Under the pieces are notes generated by a model. It searched no databases, was not told where the DNA came from, and saw only the letters and a program-made list of their open reading frames with translations. From the IMG/VR virus record IMGVR_UViG_3300044530_002207, positions 1 to 20,668 of that record: a stretch of 20,668 nt of DNA; one strand, given 5' to 3'. This document shows, piece by piece, positions 6,083-12,819 of the stretch; within the stretch, counting starts at the first letter, position 1, and every line of letters begins with the position of its first letter. The translations under genes were made by a program, and so were the position numbers. This DNA comes from a virus.

Positions 6083-6442
6083 ATGGCCGCAAAATTTTTC
6101 TCCACTCAAACGACCGAATTCGGAATGACCGACGAAGCCGGGATGATGGTTCAGTCGTTCAGCTACGATGTTTCGTCCGACAAAGCCGAGGTCATGGACA
6201 TCACCGGCGACATCGTGCAAACGCACCGCTTCAACAAAAAGGCCTCGATTTCCATCGAAGGCCTTGCGTCCTCATCGGACGTAGAGGTCGGCGACGAGAT
6301 GGCCTCCATTGCCAATACCGCTATGGGGCAACTCGGAGGCACGATCCTTGTGGATTCTGTGGTTGTTTCCAAAAGCTCCGACGGATTCGCCAAGGTCAAA
6401 ATTGCCGCCACGCAATACGACCTCACGCTCACCGCGCAATAA
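6083..6442 (+). CDS. Tail tube-like protein, copy 2 (paralogue)
   Basis: 119 residues from ATG 6083, four nt after the previous stop; the frame is open to 6044, but that part overlaps copy 1. It contains F-G-M-T-D, A-S-I-S-I-E-G and V-V-V-S-K-S-S-D-G-F-A-K-V-K-I-A-A, parallel to copy 1 (F-G-I-T-G, L-S-I-S-A-V-G, I-S-T-S-R-S-L-E-G-F-A-E-I-Q-I-S-A). The N-terminus is longer than copy 1, with a Met-rich stretch. It is followed by an intrinsic terminator (6458-6490). The gene pair may encode tube plus a capping or minor tube protein. Confidence 0.65.
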   Translation: MAAKFFSTQTTEFGMTDEAGMMVQSFSYDVSSDKAEVMDITGDIVQTHRFNKKASISIEGLASSSDVEVGDEMASIANTAMGQLGGTILVDSVVVSKSSDGFAKVKIAATQYDLTLTAQ

Positions 6443-6457
6443 AATCCCTACGCCGCT

Positions 6458-6490
6458 GGCTCCCCGGCTAACCGGGAGCCGCCCTTTTTT
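6458..6490 (+). terminator. Rho-independent terminator after tube-like genes
   Basis: GGCTCCCCGG (6458-6467) pairs with CCGGGAGCC (6472-6480), with one bulged C and a 4-nt loop. GCCC and six T follow (6485-6490). It ends the tube transcript before the 6511 gene. Confidence 0.75.
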
Positions 6491-6510
6491 GAGAAATAGA
6501 ACCCGAAATA

Positions 6511-6903
6511 ATGAACCGCTCCTACACGTCCACCGGTAACCTCAAAGCCGCCTCGGCACTCGCCACGCTCGGCTTTGACTTCCACGAATCCACTCCCTGC
6601 GTCCGCATCGCCCGCGAAGACGGCAAAGAATCCAGCGCCTACTGGGTCGCCGAAGATGGCCCACGCGGCATGCGCGCCAGCAAGGTCATCCACTGGATGA
6701 CCAAAGGCCACGCCGAGCTCGAGGAGTCCGATGCCGAGCACCCTGTCAATTACATCCGCGCCGGATTTATTAACAGGGAGCGTCTCATCGATCTCCACCA
6801 CACCACATCCCGCACAATTGAGATCCGCCGCAACGGCAAAATCCTTCTTCTCTCCGAAAACGCCACGCAGGAAACGCGTCAAAAATTCGCGAAGTTTTTC
6901 TAA
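6511..6903 (+). CDS. Hypothetical tail-region protein
   Basis: 130 residues from ATG 6511, 20 nt after the terminator T-run. The composition is that of a mixed soluble protein (V-R-I-A-R-E-D-G-K-E-S-S-A-Y-W-V-A-E, H-W-M-T-K-G-H-A-E-L-E-E-S-D-A-E-H-P). It ends with a basic, Phe-containing tail (R-Q-K-F-A-K-F-F). I recognise no family. It lies between tube genes and the chaperone pair, so it may be a tail accessory. The short leader has no SD, only T-rich then A-rich bases. Confidence 0.6.
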   Translation: MNRSYTSTGNLKAASALATLGFDFHESTPCVRIAREDGKESSAYWVAEDGPRGMRASKVIHWMTKGHAELEESDAEHPVNYIRAGFINRERLIDLHHTTSRTIEIRRNGKILLLSENATQETRQKFAKFF

Positions 6904-6920
6904 AAACCAAAACCAAAAAA

Positions 6921-7319
6921 ATGAAAACAAAACAAAAACCCACCGACAACGATTTTGCAAAAGACGACGAAGCCCTCCGACTCCAAGGCATGCGCCCCGG
7001 GTCCACCAAAGTCGGCGACCTCAAGCTCCGGCGCTTTGTGCCAGGCACCATCGATATCGTGCAGAGCAACAGCACGGGCAAAAAAGGCAACTTCTGGTCG
7101 GTCGCCGCTTTCGGCTACGTCCACACCGTCCCGCTCGACGAAGTGCTCGAGATCGCAGACAACCCCGACGCCTTCTCCCGCGCCGTCCGTAAATGGCACA
7201 TCGAAAACTTTACGACCCTCGAAGCACAGACCGCGCTCACCGAGGCCGTCAAGCTCGAGTTCGAGCGCATCAACGCATCGGAGTCCACCTCAGCCACGGG
7301 CAACTCAGCGGGAAACTAA
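6921..7319 (+). CDS. Tail assembly chaperone, G-like (unshifted product)
   Basis: 132 residues ending in TAA 7317-7319. Starts M-K-T-K-Q-K, then a mixed region (V-G-D-L-K-L-R-R-F-V-P-G-T-I) and a helical end (A-V-R-K-W-H-I-E-N-F, then E-A-V-K-L-E-F-E-R-I-N-A-S-E-S) with a Ser/Thr/Asn-rich tail. Tail chaperones wrap the tape measure while the tube is built around it; in lambda, G and its frameshifted GT form do this. Here a slippery heptamer precedes the stop, and the gene lies two genes upstream of the tape measure. The leader is A-rich (AAACCAAAACCAAAAAA-ATG) without SD. Family likeness rests on position and the frameshift. Confidence 0.7.
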   Translation: MKTKQKPTDNDFAKDDEALRLQGMRPGSTKVGDLKLRRFVPGTIDIVQSNSTGKKGNFWSVAAFGYVHTVPLDEVLEIADNPDAFSRAVRKWHIENFTTLEAQTALTEAVKLEFERINASESTSATGNSAGN

Positions 7320-7537
7320 ACAGCCCCAACTGGCTCGCATCATATGTTTACCAAGTTGCGAAGATCACTGGTTGGGGCCATCACGCCATTTTATTCGAGG
7401 TCCCATTCACGGCAGGACTGCAACTCCTGCACGCAGACGCCACCGCGCAGGGAGCCCCCAAAGCATGGAAGCGCAATAACACCCCCGCCGCTTTTGACTT
7501 GGCAAGCGATATAGAAGCCGTCTTTGCACGCCTTTAA
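6921..7537 (+). CDS. GT-like fusion product by -1 frameshift at 7310-7316
   Basis: After slipping at GGGAAAC, reading continues in the -1 frame from CTA-AAC and stays open to 7537, adding 73 residues for about 205 in total. The added part looks fully coding: S-P-N-W-L-A-S-Y-V-Y-Q-V-A-K-I-T-G-W-G, then H-A-I-L-F-E-V-P and L-A-S-D-I-E-A-V-F-A-R-L. It has no ATG of its own near its beginning. In lambda the T part recruits tube protein, while G binds the tape measure. This is a canonical tail-chaperone arrangement; slip efficiency cannot be read from sequence. Confidence 0.8.
7310..7378 (+). promoter_or_regulatory. Programmed -1 frameshift signal: GGGAAAC and downstream stem
   Basis: The heptamer G-GGA-AAC (7310-7316) is in the right frame for XXXYYYZ slippage and directly precedes the TAA. 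Six nt later GCCCCAAC (7323-7330) pairs perfectly with GTTGGGGC (7371-7378), extendable by U-G, G-U and G-C pairs. The 40-nt loop could also form a pseudoknot. Lambda uses GGGAAAG in the same place. Confidence 0.85.
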
Positions 7538-7544
7538 ATAAAAC

Positions 7545-8324
7545 ATGGCAACTCCAAGCATACAAATCGACGACACCAAGTTTCTTCGGAAAATGAAGAA
7601 ATACGAAATGCTTGTCGGCAAAGAGGTCGGCCAGCTTGTCAATAATGCCGCCCGGCTCTGCGCGCTCGAGTGCATGCGCTACACCGCGCCGTCAGGCACA
7701 AGCGGGACCTCCAAGCAAGCAGGAGAGAAGCAAGTCGCCGGAGACATCCGCAGCATATTTACCATCATTAATCCAACCTGGTGGAAAGAGCTAAAAAAAG
7801 GCACCGCATTCAGCTCCGGCGGCGCGGCACTCCATAGCAAAAGCGGCATTGTGTGGGCGACCGATACGCAGACGCAAATTTCCGATGTCGGTGCAGCCAA
7901 GTCTTGGCACAAATCGCACAAGACCGCCGCCGGGCAGACCACTCGCCTCGGCCTCCTTAACCGTGCTCTCATTAAGCAAGCAACCTATCGCAAGTATCTC
8001 AAAGAGACGCTGAAAAAAGTCGGCATCGCCAAGGCAGGCTGGGCCATTGTGGCCGAGAAGTGCAACGCCGACGTGCGCGAGCCCCTCAAGGGCGTGCCGT
8101 CATGGGTCCAGCGGAATATGCCCAAAGCTGCGGGCATGGTCGCCGCCATGCAAAAAGAAGGCATGGGATTTTCCATCGCGATTACCAACTCTGTGTCCTA
8201 CGCCCGCGCCACCCTCGATGCCGGTGGAGAATCTTTTGCCGTCAACCTGGCGAAGAAAAAAATGATGAGCATGATGTCCCACGCCATTAAAGCGGAAAAA
8301 GCCAAACAAGCCGAACTACAATGA
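7545..8324 (+). CDS. Minor tail protein (gpZ/HK97 gp10-like position)
   Basis: 259 residues from ATG 7545, just after the GT frame ends at 7537. The next gene overlaps it by ATGA (8321-8324). The N-terminus (I-Q-I-D-D-T-K-F-L-R-K-M-K-K-Y) and a K/R-rich helical tail (K-K-K-M-M-S-M-M-S-H-A-I-K-A-E-K-A-K-Q-A-E) flank an Ala/Gly-rich centre with R-G-like turns. The shape recalls HK97 gp10/lambda gpZ minor tail proteins, but those usually precede the tube genes, so the position between chaperone and tape measure is unusual. I cannot assign it firmly. Confidence 0.55.
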   Translation: MATPSIQIDDTKFLRKMKKYEMLVGKEVGQLVNNAARLCALECMRYTAPSGTSGTSKQAGEKQVAGDIRSIFTIINPTWWKELKKGTAFSSGGAALHSKSGIVWATDTQTQISDVGAAKSWHKSHKTAAGQTTRLGLLNRALIKQATYRKYLKETLKKVGIAKAGWAIVAEKCNADVREPLKGVPSWVQRNMPKAAGMVAAMQKEGMGFSIAITNSVSYARATLDAGGESFAVNLAKKKMMSMMSHAIKAEKAKQAELQ

Positions 8325-10840
8325 GCGATATTACAGTCACCCTCGGCGCCAAAGACGAAGGCCTCAGCAACTCTTTAAAGAGCGTCACGAATAGCATCAA
8401 CGATTTTGGAGCCAAGGGCGCAGGAGCCGCCAATGGATTTGATATGTCTTTCGGCAAGATCGGCCTCGCCGCAGGCGTTGCCGGTGCCGCCGTCAAGGTC
8501 GGCATGATGGCTATTGAGGCCGCCACCGCCGCCGCCCGCGCTGTGGTCGATCAATTCGGCGCAGCCATTGACCTAGGCGGCAAGCTCAATGATCTCTCCT
8601 CCCGCACCGGCGAGAGCGCTGGCAATCTCCTCATTCTCGAGCGCGCCTTCACGAATACCGGAGTCAGCGCCGATGCTGTCGGCAGCTCCATGAACAAAAT
8701 GCAAAAGTTCATGGTGGACGCCGCTCAAGGCGGAGCCGCTCAATCCGACGCCATGTCCAGACTCGGCATCACCATGGACGATCTCGCAGGGAAGACACCC
8801 ACAGACCAAATGGGCGTATTCGCGCAGCGCATCTCTTCTATTCAAGATCCAGCGCAGCGCGCCGAGGCCGCAATGTCGATCTTCGGTAAATCCGGCGGAG
8901 AGCTTCTTCCTATTCTTCAAAATTTCAGCGGAGAGATCGAAGGGGCCAAAGGGCAACTCGGCGGACTCCCAGGCGTAATGGATCGCTCCGCCGCCGCCTT
9001 CGACTCAGTGGGCGATAACATGGCCGCTCTTAACAACAAGGTGCTCGAGTTTGCCGCCGGATTTTTAGAAAAAGCCTTACCAGCCTTGAACGTATTCACT
9101 GCCGCCCTCAGTGGCGTGGATGCTGCCGGTTGGGGGAAGGCCACCATGGACATAGTCGTCCGCTTGGCAGACCGACTCATTGGGGCTTTTAATGATCCCA
9201 TCGCCACCATTAAGGCCTACGGCACCTCGTTCGAGGTCGCAGTAAAGACTTTCGGCAATGCGTTTTTTAATACGTCCTCCACGGTCATTGATTTTTTGGT
9301 CAAGTCGATGGAGACTAACTTGGCATCAGCGGTCAGAGCCTATATTGGCAGCGCGCTCACCGATGCCGCGCTCACATTTGGGCGACACATCACCGAGGCG
9401 CTCATGACATTTTCCGCAGCGGTCTCCGAGTTGCCGGGCTTCCAAGCCGCAGGCGACCGGATGTTTCAGGTGCTCGACGCCGCAAATACCAAGCTCGGCG
9501 AAGCTCAGATTGCCAACATGGGCGAGACCGCCAAAGCCGCCGCTCTCGTGACTCAAGAATTTGATAAAACCGCCGCAAAAACTCGCGTATTTAAAGAGGA
9601 TTTTTTCGGAGCCGAAGACGCCACCAAGCGAATGAATGCTGAGATGGCGGCCATCGAGGCCAGCGGCAAAGCGACCCGCACATCGATGGAGACAGCCATG
9701 ATCCCAGCCACCGAAGGCGCAAAACAAGTCACGCAGGAACTCAATACGCAACTCGACACCGTCACAAAAATCCAAGCCGCCAAGCAAGCTGAACTCCAGT
9801 TTGAGCTCGATCTCGCCACCGCCAAAGCGACCGGCAACCAAGCCGAACAAAAAGCCCTCGAGGAGCGCAAGGTATGGCTCGACGCGTGGAAAAAATCCAC
9901 CGAATCCGGCATGGGCGAAGCGAACGCCAACGCCTTTGCCGACGCCATGCTCAGGACCAAGCAGATCACCGACGCCATTTCGGGCAAAGACATCATCATC
10001 ACCGTCACCACCACGGTCGAAGACAAGCGCTGGAAGACCCTTCTGGCCGAGATCAATAGTGCCACGGCCACGCAGCATTCCATCGATGTGGCCCTCAAGC
10101 TCACCGGGCAGTCCGATCTCACTGGAGCCCGCAAGATCCTTGGGCTGATGGAAAGCAAAAATATCGAGGTTGGGATGAAGACCGCCGGGGTGGACTCAGT
10201 CGAAAATTTGCAGAAAATCCTCTACAGCCTGCCCACTCAGAAGGATGTGGATTTGGCGATCAAACTGACAGGCAAAGACGATTGGAAGTCCGCCGCCGAT
10301 GAGGTTAGAAACCTCGCTCCAACCAAAGAAGTTTTACTCACTCTAAAGGAGCAAGGATTTGCGTCGCTGAAAGAATACAAGGAGTCCATCGCCGCCATCG
10401 GAAACGGAGCCACTGCCGAGATCGTCGCAAAAGACATGGGCGGATCTTTGGCCGATGTGCAAGCCGCCGTTTATGCCATCGTTCAGTCTGGCAAAGCGCC
10501 AACCGAGGTCAAAGTGAAGGCCACCGCAGACACAACCGCCGCCGCCGCCAGCATCGCCGAGCTGGGAGCAAAGCCCGTGGATCTCGTCGCCAAGTTCGAC
10601 ATGGCCGCCTTCGCCGACTCGCTCGCTTCGCTCAAGTCCGCCGCCGCAGCCGCATTTTCCGAGCCCTTTAAATTTAACCTCACCGACTCTGTCCCGAACT
10701 TCGGAACTGGCACCTCACCGATGCCCGAGCCCCCCGCCTCGGACACCAGCATTTTCTCGGAACTAAAATCCCTCGTCTCCGACATTAAAACCCTCGTCAC
10801 CACCCTGAGCAACAAGCTCCCCAGCCCTGTACTGACATGA
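8321..10840 (+). CDS. Tail tape measure protein
   Basis: 839 residues, by far the longest gene here, directly after the chaperones, which is the tape measure slot. The protein sets tail length and is ejected through the membrane. Residues about 45-85 are Gly/Ala-rich and hydrophobic (G-L-A-A-G-V-A-G-A-A-V-K-V-G-M-M-A), then D-L-S-S-R-T-G-E-S, typical of the N-terminal conserved part, and a second hydrophobic stretch near 240-265. A long helical middle (about 340-540) follows. Residues about 556-760 carry eight strand-helix repeats of roughly 28 residues with cores like I-D-V-A-L-K-L-T-G and V-D-L-A-I-K-L-T-G, then A-x-x-x-L. The C-terminus is Pro/Ser-rich. It overlaps both neighbours by ATGA, as in a tightly coupled operon. 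Confidence 0.9.
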   Translation: MSDITVTLGAKDEGLSNSLKSVTNSINDFGAKGAGAANGFDMSFGKIGLAAGVAGAAVKVGMMAIEAATAAARAVVDQFGAAIDLGGKLNDLSSRTGESAGNLLILERAFTNTGVSADAVGSSMNKMQKFMVDAAQGGAAQSDAMSRLGITMDDLAGKTPTDQMGVFAQRISSIQDPAQRAEAAMSIFGKSGGELLPILQNFSGEIEGAKGQLGGLPGVMDRSAAAFDSVGDNMAALNNKVLEFAAGFLEKALPALNVFTAALSGVDAAGWGKATMDIVVRLADRLIGAFNDPIATIKAYGTSFEVAVKTFGNAFFNTSSTVIDFLVKSMETNLASAVRAYIGSALTDAALTFGRHITEALMTFSAAVSELPGFQAAGDRMFQVLDAANTKLGEAQIANMGETAKAAALVTQEFDKTAAKTRVFKEDFFGAEDATKRMNAEMAAIEASGKATRTSMETAMIPATEGAKQVTQELNTQLDTVTKIQAAKQAELQFELDLATAKATGNQAEQKALEERKVWLDAWKKSTESGMGEANANAFADAMLRTKQITDAISGKDIIITVTTTVEDKRWKTLLAEINSATATQHSIDVALKLTGQSDLTGARKILGLMESKNIEVGMKTAGVDSVENLQKILYSLPTQKDVDLAIKLTGKDDWKSAADEVRNLAPTKEVLLTLKEQGFASLKEYKESIAAIGNGATAEIVAKDMGGSLADVQAAVYAIVQSGKAPTEVKVKATADTTAAAASIAELGAKPVDLVAKFDMAAFADSLASLKSAAAAAFSEPFKFNLTDSVPNFGTGTSPMPEPPASDTSIFSELKSLVSDIKTLVTTLSNKLPSPVLT

Positions 10841-11568
10841 CGCTCTACACATCCTTAAGCGATTGGATTCCGCAGCCTGGTCGCATCACAAGAACATGGA
10901 GCAGCGGCCTTGTCCTCCTCCAGCAGGAATTCATCGGCAATCTCGACACCCTGGGGCCTGTCGCCGTCCCCGGCGATCCGTTCCCCGCCGACGATGCAGG
11001 CACCAGCGCCAAAGTCTACGGCCTGCCCGAATACCGCGAGCTGGGCAACGGTCTCCAATCCGCCACTGTCAGCGCCTACGGCCTCGCCCCCGGCAGCGCA
11101 GGCGTGCAAAAAGTTGAGTCTCGCGGGGCTATAGCCTTGCCCTATTCGCAGGGTCTATCTTTTGGTGCAGCTTATTACCACCCAGACAACGGCGAACCTA
11201 GGTTTATTTCAAAAAAATTTCTTATTGTCGTAGAGTTTTCCAAAGAAGTCCGTAGTGGGCGGGGCGATATAAATTTGATGACTACCAACCTCACTTCTCT
11301 TGAAATATACGCTGGACAACAAATCGGCTATGCCGCCGCAGGCACCAAAATCACAAGCAGAAGTTTTAGTTCAGTTGAAATTTTTGGCCCTGGCCCATCG
11401 GGCGCGCCATTCGCAAATGTCTCAGCGTCCATTCAATATGCCATCGCAAAAAGCCTGACTGAGTTCCAGTATTACGGAGACATTTGGGAGGAGCGCGCCA
11501 CTTTTATTCCCAGCTTGTTTCCCGTAGGCTTCGACTATCTAAACGATCCGCCGCCCCCTTCATCATAG
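10837..11568 (+). CDS. Hypothetical tail protein after tape measure
   Basis: 243 residues; ATG 10837 overlaps the tape measure stop by ATGA. The first 90 residues are GC-rich in codons and contain W-I-P-Q-P-G-R-I-T-R-T-W-S-S-G. From about 11100 to 11540 the DNA is more AT-rich, with less C-ending codons, hinting at a recent exchange of the C-terminal part. It ends Y-L-N-D-P-P-P-P-S-S. The position (first gene after tape measure) suits a distal tail or tail-tip protein, but I see no known domain. Confidence 0.6.
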   Translation: MTLYTSLSDWIPQPGRITRTWSSGLVLLQQEFIGNLDTLGPVAVPGDPFPADDAGTSAKVYGLPEYRELGNGLQSATVSAYGLAPGSAGVQKVESRGAIALPYSQGLSFGAAYYHPDNGEPRFISKKFLIVVEFSKEVRSGRGDINLMTTNLTSLEIYAGQQIGYAAAGTKITSRSFSSVEIFGPGPSGAPFANVSASIQYAIAKSLTEFQYYGDIWEERATFIPSLFPVGFDYLNDPPPPSS

Positions 11569-11571
11569 ACC

Positions 11572-11829
11572 ATGGACCTTCCCGTGAAATTCGAGGCCCT
11601 CGCCCGCGCGGCTAACACGCCAGTCTCCGGAGCGTATCCGTATTCCTTGAAAGGCCGCGACCTCGATCAAAATTTCAACGCCGTCGCCATCGATATCGAC
11701 TCGAGTTGGGTGAGCGAGAGCGGCAACGGCCAACGAACCCTCCTGCTCCCCGCCGCGCCCACCACCGGCACCCACGTCCTCGGAGTGAAAGACGGCACTC
11801 TGCAATGGATCGCCACAGAGGAATGCTGA
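11572..11829 (+). CDS. Small tail-region protein
   Basis: 85 residues, three nt after the previous stop. Short beta-like stretches (A-V-A-I-D-I-D-S-S-W-V) and an end of V-L-G-V-K-D-G-T-L-Q-W-I-A-T-E-E-C, which resembles the 'g.....g.l.W..t' tail of small fibre or decoration proteins. A single Cys ends the protein. Family unknown. The next 98 bases hold an AT-rich repeat rather than a gene. Confidence 0.6.
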   Translation: MDLPVKFEALARAANTPVSGAYPYSLKGRDLDQNFNAVAIDIDSSWVSESGNGQRTLLLPAAPTTGTHVLGVKDGTLQWIATEEC

Positions 11830-11887
11830 CACAAGTCTTAAGTATAAAGTTTGTAAGTCTTAAGAGCCACCAGTCACCGAACCACGC

Positions 11888-11921
11888 CAACTTTAAACTT
11901 AATTCTTAAAACTTAAAACTC
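11888..11921. repeat. AACTTAAAACTT-type AT-rich intergenic repeat, copy 1
   Basis: Built of CTTAAA and TTCTTAAAAC units before the ATG at 11928. A nearly identical copy lies at 12676-12709. The upstream bases 11836-11862 have related CTTAAG units. Such A/T repeats with no coding role occur between genes in many bacteria; here both copies flank the Cys-rich pair. Confidence 0.6.
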
Positions 11922-11927
11922 TCTTCC

Positions 11928-12401
11928 ATGACCCTCGGCCTCACATCCACCGGCGCAGTAAAAATCAAAACCGACGGCGGCCTTCGCGCTGTTAATTGCG
12001 CGTGCTGTGGGTGTAATTGCAGCAACAGACCCACTGGGAAATATAAATTCATTTCCACAAATTTTTCGCCAATAGTCTATCAAGATACCGACGAGCAGTG
12101 CTATGAAGCGTATCCGGGCGACCCGAATCCTTACATCTGGCACACTTTTGCGGTTTTAGCAAATGGCGGAACTATGACGCTTATTTGGCAAAATTGCGGT
12201 GGGAATAATTGGATAAATTGGGAGGTCAAGCTATACAACTCTAACGGCTCAGTCCCATTCCAGTGCGTAAGTCTTTCGGCTTTCCCAAGCTCAATCGATC
12301 CTTCTGGAACACACCAATTTTACGGGTGTTTCCCTTTTAACCCAGGAGATTGCGACGATTGCGACGATTGGACGGTCACAATCGGATTAAACAATGAATA
12401 A
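11928..12401 (+). CDS. Cysteine-rich hypothetical tail-region protein
   Basis: 157 residues with 11 cysteines: C24, C26, C27, C29 and C31 in a tight N-terminal cluster (N-C-A-C-C-G-C-N-C), C58, C90, C113, C134, and C142/C145 in G-D-C-D-D-C-D-D-W. The rest is Trp/Tyr/Asn-rich (W-Q-N-C-G-G-N-N-W-I-N-W) and probably a beta-sandwich. The cluster suggests metal binding or disulfides. DNA is more AT-rich than neighbours. It overlaps the next, also Cys-rich, gene by eight bases. I recognise no family. Confidence 0.6.
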   Translation: MTLGLTSTGAVKIKTDGGLRAVNCACCGCNCSNRPTGKYKFISTNFSPIVYQDTDEQCYEAYPGDPNPYIWHTFAVLANGGTMTLIWQNCGGNNWINWEVKLYNSNGSVPFQCVSLSAFPSSIDPSGTHQFYGCFPFNPGDCDDCDDWTVTIGLNNE

Positions 12402-12696
12402 GGAAAAACTAATCGCGCATTTTGGACTAGAAAAAGGCACAAAAATCTTTGCGGATTTTCTTGCCGCCAGCACTCGCTTTGCTCGCTCCGGCTTCGCGAC
12501 CACCCCACCGGAAGCACTCGCCACCCGCGAGGCAACGTGCCGCGCGTGTCCCGAATGGGACGCGCAGGCACTCAACGCCACGGGCCGCTGTCGCAAATGC
12601 GGATGCTCGACGTGGGCGAAACTCCGCATGGCAACCGAGCGCTGTCCCCTCGGCAAATGGGAAGCTGTGGCTCCCGACTTAAAACTTAATTCTTAA
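12394..12696 (+). CDS. Small zinc-ribbon-like protein
   Basis: 100 residues, overlapping the previous gene. A helical N-terminus (1-45) leads into C49-x-x-C52, then C66-x-x-C69-x-C71 and C84-P-L-G-K-W. The K-C-G-C-S-T-W-A-K...C-P-L-G-K-W pattern is one I associate with short phage proteins near tail genes, likely binding one or two metal ions. The function is unknown. The DNA just after the gene is repeat-rich. Confidence in the gene is good, in the function low. Confidence 0.65.
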   Translation: MNKEKLIAHFGLEKGTKIFADFLAASTRFARSGFATTPPEALATREATCRACPEWDAQALNATGRCRKCGCSTWAKLRMATERCPLGKWEAVAPDLKLNS

Positions 12697-12754
12697 AACT
12701 TAAAACTTCCCACCCCCTCCGCGACCCCCGCGCCTCCGCGTGAGTTTTCCCCCT
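12676..12754. repeat. AT-rich repeat copy 2 joined to GCGGAGG-type repeat copy 2
   Basis: CTTAAA-type units (12676-12709, including the last codons of the previous gene) run straight into a C/G-rich stretch (12716-12754) matching 691-729. A partial third copy, CCGCGCCCTCCGCG, stands at 12777-12790. The rest of 12697-12819 shows no gene; it holds a TTTGACA and a small hairpin before the next start. Confidence 0.6.
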
Positions 12755-12792
12755 CCGCTCCGCTCCTGACCTAGTTCCGCGCCCTCCGCGCA

Positions 12793-12819
12793 TTTGACAT
12801 CACGCCGCCTCGTAGCGGC
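12793..12819 (+). promoter_or_regulatory. TTTGACA and short hairpin before first fibre gene
   Basis: TTTGACA (12793-12799) lies 20 nt before ATG 12820. GCCGC (12804-12808) and GCGGC (12815-12819) form a 5-bp hairpin that ends exactly at the ATG. A related hairpin covers the portal start at 1063. Confidence 0.4.

Noticed and set aside
9326-10158. Minus-strand frames of 250 and 201 codons opposite the tape measure
   Set aside because: They are shadows of the tape measure in a GC-rich region; low-complexity composition and no start or motif support.
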